Of a stretch of DNA of 62,293 bases, positions 8,162 to 15,144 are shown piece by piece. Source of the DNA: SAR86 cluster bacterium AG-422-E19. GTDB taxonomy: Bacteria > Pseudomonadota > Gammaproteobacteria > Magnimaribacterales > AG-339-G14. The DNA is taken from positions 71,346-133,638 of the forward strand of contig QCMR01000003.1 in the NCBI GenBank assembly GCA_003213595.1, read 5' to 3'. How positions within the stretch are numbered: position 1 is the stretch's first letter; each line of letters begins with the position of its first letter. The notes beneath the pieces were generated by a model. It was not told the DNA's origin, did no database searches, and saw only the letters and a list, made by a program, of their open reading frames with translations. Both the position numbers and the translations under genes were made by a program.

Positions 8162-8170
8162 CAAAAAAAA

Positions 8171-8223
8171 TCCTATTTAGCAAATTTTATAAAGCGTTTG
8201 CAAGTCGGTTAAATCAACGCTAT
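8171..8223 (-). promoter_or_regulatory. SAM-II (SAM-alpha) riboswitch aptamer upstream of metY
   Basis: Minus strand. P1 is AGCGUU (8221-8216) pairing with AACGCU (8198-8193). Its 17-base loop is GAUUUAACCGACUUGCA, followed by AUAAA and the 3' strand GCUAAAUAGG (8181-8172). From memory, the crystallised Sargasso Sea metX SAM-II element has the same P1 length and the same 17-base loop apart from two positions, as well as the AUAAA and GCUAAA-x-AGG blocks. SAM-II is an H-type pseudoknot sensing S-adenosylmethionine. A minus-strand TATATT at 8235-8230 would start the RNA right at the aptamer's 5' edge. Confidence 0.9.
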
Positions 8224-8226
8224 AAA
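8198..8226 (+). promoter_or_regulatory. Candidate promoter of the echA operon, inside riboswitch DNA
   Basis: TTGCAA (8198-8203) and TATAAA (8221-8226) are spaced by exactly 17 bases on the plus strand. They predict a start near 8233 and a leader of about 30 bases to the echA ATG at 8264. The elements overlap the DNA encoding the metY aptamer on the other strand. TTGCAA is also part of the conserved aptamer loop, so its hexamer match may be partly coincidental. Confidence 0.5.
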
Positions 8227-8263
8227 TGCAATATACACAAAAATATCAAAAAAGAGAAAAAAA

Positions 8264-9124
8264 ATGAAAGATTTTGAAAGTTTGAAAACTTCTACAAAAA
8301 ATAAAGTTTTAACGGTCGTCTTCAATAGGCCTGAAAAAATGAATACCTTTTCTGGACAAATGTTAAAAGATATTTTGGAGCTTCTAGATGAGGCCGAAAA
8401 AGATGATGACATTCGAGCAGTTATTTTTACTGGTTCTGGAAAAGCCTTTTGTGCCGGAGCTGACCTATCTTCAGGTGAGGATACTTTTGATATGTCCGAC
8501 AAAGGCGAAGCTAAATCTGAAGTTAAAAGAGATACTGGCGGAATACTTACTTTAAGATTGTTTGACTTTAAAAAACCATTGATTGCAGCAATAAACGGAG
8601 CAGCTGTAGGCGTAGGTGTGACTATGACACTTCCGATGGATGTCAGAATATGTTCTGAGAAGGCTAAATTTGGATTCGTGTTTGCCAAAAGAGGAATCGT
8701 CCCTGAGGCTTGTTCAAGTTGGTTCCTTCCTAAAATTGTAGGTATTTCTAATGCTCTGCAGTGGTGCCTGTCTGGAAAAATTTTTATGCCTAAAGAAGCT
8801 CTAGATAAAGGATTGGTTACGGAAGTTACTCCAGAAGATAAATTACTAGAAAGAGCTGAAGAAATAGCAGCAGATTTTGTAGAAGCTACTTCTAGCCTTT
8901 CAGTAACTCTTATCAGGCAAATGTTGTGGAAAATGCTAGGCGCTGATCATCCTATGGAAGCACACAAAATTGACTCCCGAGGAGTATATTCACTTGGTAA
9001 AACTGGTGAAGCAGGTGAAGGCGTAATGTCTTTTTTAGAAAAGAGAGAGCCAAATTTTCCTGGAAAGGTCAGCAAAGATTTGCCTGAATTTTACCCATGG
9101 TGGGATGACAAAGAATTCAAATAA
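8264..9124 (+). CDS. Enoyl-CoA hydratase/isomerase (crotonase) family protein
   Basis: 286 residues. The crotonase fold shows the oxyanion-hole segments FCAGADLSSG (62-71) and NGAAVGVGVT (111-120), and a catalytic-type acid E148 in IVPEACSSW. The PEA context is common in uncharacterised marine crotonases. It hydrates or isomerises an enoyl-CoA; the chain specificity cannot be read. It is followed by the carboxyltransferase with a TAATG overlap, then by an aldehyde dehydrogenase, suggesting a short catabolic operon. Start ATG 8264 with AAGAG upstream. Genuine fatty-acid hydratase activity is not certain. Confidence 0.88.
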   Translation: MKDFESLKTSTKNKVLTVVFNRPEKMNTFSGQMLKDILELLDEAEKDDDIRAVIFTGSGKAFCAGADLSSGEDTFDMSDKGEAKSEVKRDTGGILTLRLFDFKKPLIAAINGAAVGVGVTMTLPMDVRICSEKAKFGFVFAKRGIVPEACSSWFLPKIVGISNALQWCLSGKIFMPKEALDKGLVTEVTPEDKLLERAEEIAADFVEATSSLSVTLIRQMLWKMLGADHPMEAHKIDSRGVYSLGKTGEAGEGVMSFLEKREPNFPGKVSKDLPEFYPWWDDKEFK

Positions 9125-10662
9125 TGTCCTGGAAAAAAGAAATTTCTCAAATCAAGCTCAGGGAAAAGCTAGCTAAGCAACAAGGCGGTCCTGAAGCGAT
9201 TAAGTTACAGCATAATAAAGGACGTCTTACCTTGCGTGAGAGAATAGACCTTTTGCTTGATAAAGAATCTTTTGAAGAGATTGGAAAAGTTGCAGGAGGA
9301 GCCGAATACGATGATGAAGGAAATCTAACCTCCCTTACCCCAGCAAATTTTATTTTAGGCTTTGGAAAAATTGATGGACGAGATGTAATAGTTGGCGGTG
9401 AAGATTTTACAGTTAAAGGTGGTTCTCCTAACGCTGCAGGTTTGAGAAAGAGTGTTTATACGGAAGATCTAGCAGTTAAACATAAATTTCCCTTAGTTAG
9501 ACTTCATGAAGGTGGCGGAGGCTCTGTTGCAGGACCTAGTAAAGAAAAGAAAGGTTATGGCGGAGACCCAGTTTTTGCTAGATCAAGATTTAAGTCTGTT
9601 GCCCAAACTCTAAAGGAAGTCCCAGTTGTTTCTGCTGCCCTGGGACCTGTCGCAGGACTGCCAGCCTCTCGTTTTGTAGGCTCTCACTTCAGAATAATGG
9701 TTAAAGACAATGCTCAAATTTTAGTTGCAGGTCCTGCTGTAGTCTCTAGAGCTTTTGGTAAAGATTTTACCAAAGAGGAATTGGGAGGCTCTGACGTTCA
9801 CAAAAAAAATGGTGTTACAGACAATATTGCAGAGTCTGAAGAGGACGCTTTTAATCAAATTAAAAAGTTTTTATCTTTCTTTCCAGCCAATATTTATGAG
9901 CTCCCGCCAAAAAAAGAATCCAAAGATGACACAAATAGATCCGAAAAACTTCTTGAAGAAATCATTCCTAAGGATAGAAAAAAAACCTATGAGATGAGAG
10001 AGATAATCAAAATGGTAGTTGATGATAAAGATTTTTTTGAAATGTCCAATTTTTTTGGAAGAGGAATCATTACAGGATTTGCTCGACTGAATGGTTTTTC
10101 AGTCGGTATTTTTGCAAACGATAGTAACTTTTATGCTGGATCAATGACTGCTGATAATGCAAAAAAAACCACTCGTTTCATCAAACTGTGTGATCAATTT
10201 AATATTCCAATTTTAACAATTGTTGATGAACCTGGTTTCTTAATCGGCAAAAAAGCTGAAGAAGATGCAACCATACTTTATGGAACGGAGGCAGTTTTGG
10301 CTGCTGCAGATTCCTCTATTCCATGGTGCACTCTCATGGTAAGAAAATCTTTTGGTGTTGCAGCTGCAGCTCACTTTGGAGAAGATCCTTATGTGTTAGC
10401 TTGGCCCTCTTCTGAAGCAGGTGCATTACCGTTAGAGGGAGGAGTTGCTGTTGCCTTTGGAAAAGAAATTGCGAAAGCAAAAGATCCAGAAAAAAAGAGG
10501 AAAGAAATAGAAGAAAAATTAGCAAAATCTCAAAGTCCCTTCCCCAGAGCAGAAGCCTTTTCGGTGCACGAAATTATTGACCCGAAAGACACAAGGCAGT
10601 ATCTTTGCTCATGGATTACTAGAGTCCAAAAAAGTTTAGAAGTAAAATTATTAGATAAATAA
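9124..10662 (+). CDS. Acyl-CoA carboxylase carboxyltransferase (beta) subunit, PccB/MccB type
   Basis: 512 residues with the two crotonase-like carboxyltransferase halves of the biotin-dependent family: N-half about 20-260 (RLTLRERIDLLLD, the acyl-CoA site LHEGGGGSV), C-half about 280-505 (FANDSNFYAGSMTADNAKK, VDEPGFLIG). It transfers CO2 from carboxybiotin to an acyl-CoA. The motifs do not settle the substrate (propionyl, methylcrotonyl, geranyl or other). No biotin carboxylase or biotin carrier gene is nearby, so the partner must be elsewhere. It is translationally coupled to the crotonase (TAATG) and followed 15 bases later by an aldehyde dehydrogenase. Confidence 0.88.
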   Translation: MSWKKEISQIKLREKLAKQQGGPEAIKLQHNKGRLTLRERIDLLLDKESFEEIGKVAGGAEYDDEGNLTSLTPANFILGFGKIDGRDVIVGGEDFTVKGGSPNAAGLRKSVYTEDLAVKHKFPLVRLHEGGGGSVAGPSKEKKGYGGDPVFARSRFKSVAQTLKEVPVVSAALGPVAGLPASRFVGSHFRIMVKDNAQILVAGPAVVSRAFGKDFTKEELGGSDVHKKNGVTDNIAESEEDAFNQIKKFLSFFPANIYELPPKKESKDDTNRSEKLLEEIIPKDRKKTYEMREIIKMVVDDKDFFEMSNFFGRGIITGFARLNGFSVGIFANDSNFYAGSMTADNAKKTTRFIKLCDQFNIPILTIVDEPGFLIGKKAEEDATILYGTEAVLAAADSSIPWCTLMVRKSFGVAAAAHFGEDPYVLAWPSSEAGALPLEGGVAVAFGKEIAKAKDPEKKRKEIEEKLAKSQSPFPRAEAFSVHEIIDPKDTRQYLCSWITRVQKSLEVKLLDK

Positions 10663-10677
10663 ATAAAGAGGATAAAT

Positions 10678-12111
10678 ATGAAAGTTTGTGAAGAGTTTTA
10701 TATAAATGGTGAATGGGTAAAACCCGTTAATGACTTAAAAACTTTAGATGTTATTAACCCTGCTACAGAGGAAGTCTTCGGAAGAATTGCGCTAGGAGAT
10801 AAAGATGATGTTGATGCAGCAGTAGAAGCTGCGTATACCGCTTTTGAAAGCTTTGGTTATAGTTCGGTTGACGAAAGAGTGAGCTTACTTGAAAAAATAT
10901 TAGAAGTTTATCAAGGTAAATATGACGAAATAGCAGAAACAATTTCCTCTGAAATGGGTGCTCCGATAGGTTTATCTAAGGCGGCTCAAGCTGCAACCGG
11001 CCTGGGTCACTTTAGTACGGCTTTAGAAACTTTAAAAAACTATAAATTTGAAGAAGTCAAAGGATCTGCTCTTATTAGAAAAGAGCCTATTGGCGTAGTT
11101 GGAATGATTACTCCTTGGAATTGGCCAATAAATCAAATTTCTTGCAAAGTCGGCCCTGCTCTTGCAGCTGGCTGTACAATGGTTTTAAAACCAACTGAAA
11201 TTGCTCCATTCAATGCAATTCTTTTAGCTGATGTTCTTCATGAAGCGGGAGTACCTAAAGGTGTGTTTAATTTAGTAAATGGGGATGGACCTTCTGTTGG
11301 TGAAGCAATGTCTGCTCACCCTAAGATAGATATGATGTCTTTCACAGGATCTACAAGAGCTGGAGTTGCAGTCGCCAAAGGTTCAGCAGATACCGTAAAA
11401 AGGGTACATCAAGAATTAGGTGGAAAATCAGCGAATATCATTTTAGATGATGCTGATTTTGGTAAGGCTGTAACAAAGGGTACAGCGCATATGTTCAATA
11501 ATACCGGGCAGTCATGTAATGCACCTTCAAGAATGCTGGTTCCTGCTGCAAGGCAAGATGAAGCTAAAGAAGCTGCAAAAGCAGTAGCCGAAGGAATAGT
11601 TGTTGGAGATCCCTCAAATGAGTCAACTAATATGGGGCCTGTGGTGAGTGATGTTCAATTCAATAAAATTCAAGGTCTCATCGAGAAAGGTATTGAAGAA
11701 GGTGCTGAGGTAGTAGTTGGAGGACCTGGAAAGCCTGAAGGTCTAAATCAAGGCTATTTTGTCAAGCCAACTGTCTTTGCAAATGTTTCTAATGATATGA
11801 CCATAGCAAGAGAAGAAATCTTTGGGCCTGTCTTATGTATCATTCCTTACAAAGATGAAGATGATGCTATAAGGATCGCAAATGATACTCCTTACGGGTT
11901 ATCGGGTTATGTATCTTCTGAAGACCCTGAGCATGCTTTAAGCGTTGCTAGAAGGATTAGAAGTGGAAATGTTCATATCAATAATAAACCTACAGGAATT
12001 GATGCCCCTTTCGGTGGATTTAAGCAGTCTGGAAACGGAAGAGAATGGGGAGAATTTGGCTTTGAAGAGTTTTTAGAAATAAAAGCTGTAATGGGCTACG
12101 CCTCAAAATAA
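10678..12111 (+). CDS. NAD(P)-dependent aldehyde dehydrogenase
   Basis: 477 residues, complete ALDH superfamily member. Catalytic C280 is in NTGQSC, the general base E246 in QELGGK, oxyanion Asn N148 in PWNWP, and the coenzyme site in SFTGSTRAG (221-229). A second conserved Glu lies in REEIFGPV. It oxidises an aldehyde to an acid; the closest general type appears to be broad-range or betaine-aldehyde-like ALDHs, but the substrate is not deducible. It is third in the echA operon, with a GAGG ribosome site 5-8 bases before the ATG. galE follows after 15 bases. Confidence 0.92.
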   Translation: MKVCEEFYINGEWVKPVNDLKTLDVINPATEEVFGRIALGDKDDVDAAVEAAYTAFESFGYSSVDERVSLLEKILEVYQGKYDEIAETISSEMGAPIGLSKAAQAATGLGHFSTALETLKNYKFEEVKGSALIRKEPIGVVGMITPWNWPINQISCKVGPALAAGCTMVLKPTEIAPFNAILLADVLHEAGVPKGVFNLVNGDGPSVGEAMSAHPKIDMMSFTGSTRAGVAVAKGSADTVKRVHQELGGKSANIILDDADFGKAVTKGTAHMFNNTGQSCNAPSRMLVPAARQDEAKEAAKAVAEGIVVGDPSNESTNMGPVVSDVQFNKIQGLIEKGIEEGAEVVVGGPGKPEGLNQGYFVKPTVFANVSNDMTIAREEIFGPVLCIIPYKDEDDAIRIANDTPYGLSGYVSSEDPEHALSVARRIRSGNVHINNKPTGIDAPFGGFKQSGNGREWGEFGFEEFLEIKAVMGYASK

Positions 12112-12126
12112 TCAACTAAAAATAAA

Positions 12127-13095
12127 ATGACTATCTTGGTAACCGGTGGAGCTGGTTATATAGGTAGTCATTTTGTAAGGTACTTAGAAAGAAAAAAAAT
12201 TGAATTTGTTATAGCAGACAATTTTTCAACAGGGCATAAAAAATTTGTAAAAAATAAAAAGTTTTTTGAGCTTGATCTTAAAGATCCAGAGGAAATAAGA
12301 GCAAATCTTCAAGATTTAGACATATCATCTATAGTTCATTTTGCGGGATTATCGATTGTCTCTGATTCTCAAAAATTGGAAAAAGAGTATTACGAGAATA
12401 ATGTTCTAGCTTCTATGAACTTAGCCAAGTTTGCTGTAGAAAAAAAAATTAGAAAGTTTATTTATTCTTCGTCTGCAGCGGTGTATGGAATCCCTGAAGA
12501 AATTCCTATTAAAGAAAATCATCCTACAAAGCCTATAAATAATTACGGTAAAAATAAATTAGAAGTTGAAAACTTACTAAAAGATTTATCCATGGAATTT
12601 CCTTTGGATGTAGTTTCCCTTAGATACTTTAATGCTGCTGGAGCTGACGATGATGGCGATTTAGGAGAAGAACATAACCCTGAAACACACCTAATACCAA
12701 ATGTAATAAATTCAGCTTTGAACTCATATGAATTCACGGTTAATGGTGACACTTATGATACTAACGATGGAACTTGTATCAGAGATTTTATCCATGTAAA
12801 TGATTTAGCAAGTGCACATTTATTATCACTGAATTTTTTGGATTTGAATAAAGGATTTCATGTTTTTAACTTGGGTTCTGAAAAAGGCTTTTCCATTATG
12901 GAAGTGATTAATGAATGTCAGGAATTATTACAAACAAAATTAAAATTTAGAGTAGGCAATAAAAGAGATGGAGATCCGGATATTTTAATTGCAGATAATA
13001 AAAAATCAGTTAATAAATTAAATTGGAAATTAGAAAAGAATTCTTTAAAAGCTATAATCTCATCTGCAATCAAATACCATAAAAATGCCCTTTAA
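12127..13095 (+). CDS. galE: UDP-glucose 4-epimerase GalE
   Basis: 322 residues, extended short-chain dehydrogenase. The NAD motif is GGAGYIG (7-13), and the catalytic Y140-x3-K144 in YGKNK comes with S114-S116 and the galE-type YSSSAAVYG segment. Substrate-side motifs RYFNAAGAD and HVNDLASAH are typical of UDP-hexose 4-epimerases. It interconverts UDP-glucose and UDP-galactose (or N-acetyl forms) for surface polysaccharide. It overlaps the next gene, a capsule-assembly-like outer-membrane protein, by 11 bases, which supports an envelope-polysaccharide role. Confidence 0.9.
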   Translation: MTILVTGGAGYIGSHFVRYLERKKIEFVIADNFSTGHKKFVKNKKFFELDLKDPEEIRANLQDLDISSIVHFAGLSIVSDSQKLEKEYYENNVLASMNLAKFAVEKKIRKFIYSSSAAVYGIPEEIPIKENHPTKPINNYGKNKLEVENLLKDLSMEFPLDVVSLRYFNAAGADDDGDLGEEHNPETHLIPNVINSALNSYEFTVNGDTYDTNDGTCIRDFIHVNDLASAHLLSLNFLDLNKGFHVFNLGSEKGFSIMEVINECQELLQTKLKFRVGNKRDGDPDILIADNKKSVNKLNWKLEKNSLKAIISSAIKYHKNAL

Positions 13096-14551
13096 CTCGC
13101 TTCTAAAAATTTTCTTATTCCTATTTTTGTCTTTTCAAGCTTTTTCTGATCCATGGCTTACCGGAAAAAATGAGTTTGAGGTTAAAAAATTAGAGTATTT
13201 TTCCATTAAAAATCAATTTTCTATCGATTCATCTGCCTACCCCATTCCCTTAGCGCTTGTGAGGAATCCAAACGAAGATATGTTCAATAACATGTCATTA
13301 ATGAATGAGTATATTGAAGTTGCAGACAAAATTATTCAAAGAGAATCTAAAAAATTTATAAATGAGATTGGATTCTCATCAAACTCAGAATTCAATCCGT
13401 TTAGGTTTATAGATAGTAAATTCAAAGACAAAAATTCTTTATTCTTTTCAACTTCCTATCTAGGAGAAAGGTTTGCATCTAAGATTTCAATTACTGCTTT
13501 TGAGAATCCTTATGAAGAAAAAAAATATGACTTTAGTGATTCCTATCTTGCTCTAGTTTCAGGAAATTTTATTTTAGGTGTTGGAAACTATGATAGATGG
13601 TGGGGCCCTTCTCATCATGCAAGCTTAATTCTTTCAAATTATTCTAAATCTTCTCCTGGATTGTTCATAAGGTCTCTTGAAGGTTTTACTTCCCCTCTAC
13701 CCTTAATTAGAAGTTTTGGAAAATTGAATTTCTCATTTTTTGCTAATCAATTAGAGAGTAATAGAGTAATTAAAAATCCTTTTTTAATTTCAGGAAGATT
13801 ATCTTTTAATCCGGTTAATGGACTTACTATTGGCCTGACTAGATCAATAATGTTTGGTGGTGAAGGTAAAGATAATAGTTTTAAAGCTCTTTGGGACTCT
13901 ATAAGGGGTGATGCATCGACAATGCAGGGTGAGTCAGACGGAAATATAGATAATGAATTAGCAGGCTTTGATTTGAAATATAGCTTCTCTGTAAGAGAGA
14001 CAGTTTGGAGTATTTATGGTCAATACATTGGTGAAGATGGAACAGATTATTGGCCTTGGAGAACTTTTTATAGTTTGGGTTCCGAATGGATTTTTCAAAA
14101 AAAAGGATTGTTGAGAAGTGTATCTCTTGAATATTATGATACTTTTTATTACGGCAAAGACATTGGAGATAATGTTATTTATGAGCATGGCACTTACTTA
14201 ACAGGTTATAGATTTAAAGGAAGTCCAATTGGAGCATTTATAGACGGTGATTCAGAATACATAAATTTATCTATCCAATCAGAAGTGAATGAAAAAAATT
14301 CGTTCAAATTAAGTTTCGTCTATGGAGATTTTAGCAAAGAAAAAGGTCCTAAAACTTATATATCTAATTCAATAAATTCTTGGAAAGGTAATGAAAAGAG
14401 TCTTTTTGGAGTAATGCTTAGTTTTAACTTTAAAATTGAAAAGAAACTCTCATTAAATTTTAATCTTAGTTCCTTAAATGAGGATTTTATTTATCGAGGT
14501 AAAAAGCTCGATAAAGAGGTAATTGGTATCGATTTAAGCTACCGCTTCTGA
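13085..14551 (+). CDS. Wzi-like capsule assembly outer-membrane beta-barrel protein
   Basis: 488 residues with a Sec signal peptide (about 1-21, FLFLSFQAFS). The rest is a beta-rich barrel pattern with alternating aromatic strands and a terminal strand ending IGIDLSYRF, a normal outer-membrane C-terminal Phe signature. The segment NYDRWWGPSHHASLILSN and its surroundings resemble the capsule assembly protein Wzi family. Wzi anchors or organises surface polysaccharide; here the role is inferred from the family and from the overlap with galE. It abuts the convergent DUF2805 gene with no spacer. Confidence 0.8.
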   Translation: MPFNSLLKIFLFLFLSFQAFSDPWLTGKNEFEVKKLEYFSIKNQFSIDSSAYPIPLALVRNPNEDMFNNMSLMNEYIEVADKIIQRESKKFINEIGFSSNSEFNPFRFIDSKFKDKNSLFFSTSYLGERFASKISITAFENPYEEKKYDFSDSYLALVSGNFILGVGNYDRWWGPSHHASLILSNYSKSSPGLFIRSLEGFTSPLPLIRSFGKLNFSFFANQLESNRVIKNPFLISGRLSFNPVNGLTIGLTRSIMFGGEGKDNSFKALWDSIRGDASTMQGESDGNIDNELAGFDLKYSFSVRETVWSIYGQYIGEDGTDYWPWRTFYSLGSEWIFQKKGLLRSVSLEYYDTFYYGKDIGDNVIYEHGTYLTGYRFKGSPIGAFIDGDSEYINLSIQSEVNEKNSFKLSFVYGDFSKEKGPKTYISNSINSWKGNEKSLFGVMLSFNFKIEKKLSLNFNLSSLNEDFIYRGKKLDKEVIGIDLSYRF

Positions 14552-14815
14552 CTATAGCTTGCCTTGTCTGTCGCATCTGTGACGACCGACCTTAAAATTT
14601 CTAACTGCTCCATGCTTAGTTTTTCTGCCATTGACTCTTTTTCTCCAAAGTTTAAAGCTAGATGGTTTTAGGTTAGTTCTCATAATAGTTATGAGCTCTC
14701 CATGACTTATTGAAAATTCTTTTTCAATAACTTCGAATGGAGTCCTATCCTCCCAAGCCATTTCAATTATTCTATTGGTACTTTCCAAATCAATGTTTTT
14801 TAAGGCTTTCTTCAT
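14552..14815 (-). CDS. TIGR03643/DUF2805 family small protein
   Basis: 87 residues. The family signature is clear: RIIEMAWEDRTPFEVIE (about 15-31), then SHGELITIMR and LKPSSFKLWRKRVNGRKTKH, ending in a basic tail. The function of this family is unknown; the helical N-half and the Arg/Lys-rich C-half suggest nucleic-acid binding, which is inference only. It overlaps the end of the upstream small gene by 26 bases, so it is probably translated from the same message. Its stop abuts the stop of the convergent Wzi-like gene. Confidence 0.85.
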   Translation of the reverse strand: MKKALKNIDLESTNRIIEMAWEDRTPFEVIEKEFSISHGELITIMRTNLKPSSFKLWRKRVNGRKTKHGAVRNFKVGRHRCDRQGKL

Positions 14816-15077
14816 TATTATCCCAATGTGAAATTATCTTTTGATTATCCTCAATCCACCTTTCAAGCTGAAGAATTACATAATCTTGGCCCATCACGAG
14901 ATCAAAATTTTCTTGAGGCATTAAGTCTTTTTCTTTTGACATTAATTCAGCTAAAGCTAAAAGGTTTTCTGTCTGTTCTTCGTATTCTACAAGCATCGGA
15001 TTCTTTTTATCTTTGAAGGCATTTTGAATTTCATCAAGAAGAGCTGTTTTGAGTTCTTGCAGTTCAAAAGCATCCAT
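14790..15077 (-). CDS. Small acidic helical protein of unknown function
   Basis: 95 residues; I do not recognise it. It is acidic, rich in Glu and Leu, and predicted to be nearly all helix (for example LKTALLDEIQNAFKD, ENLLALAELMSKEKD), with no membrane segment or signal peptide. The frame is supported by its spacing: a TATAAT lies 5 bases before the ATG, and the DUF2805 gene overlaps its 3' end by 26 bases. The pair probably forms a two-gene unit. No Shine-Dalgarno is seen. Confidence 0.6.
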   Translation of the reverse strand: MDAFELQELKTALLDEIQNAFKDKKNPMLVEYEEQTENLLALAELMSKEKDLMPQENFDLVMGQDYVILQLERWIEDNQKIISHWDNNEESLKKH

Positions 15078-15082
15078 AACTA

Positions 15083-15088
15083 ATTATA
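15083..15088 (-). promoter_or_regulatory. Candidate -10 element of the 95-residue gene/DUF2805 unit
   Basis: A perfect minus-strand TATAAT (15088-15083) ends 5 bases before the ATG at 15077, with no Shine-Dalgarno between. The transcript would start at or next to the A of the ATG, i.e. be leaderless. No convincing -35 hexamer is seen. Confidence 0.4.
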
Positions 15089-15144
15089 AAAAAGAATATT
15101 CAGTTTATTCTAGAATTTTACTTAATTACGAATTTATTTCTAAA

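Noticed and set aside
8209-8688. Minus-strand frame of 159 codons opposite the crotonase gene
   Set aside because: It is Ser/Pro-rich shadow coding of a conserved gene and would run through the metY promoter and riboswitch region.
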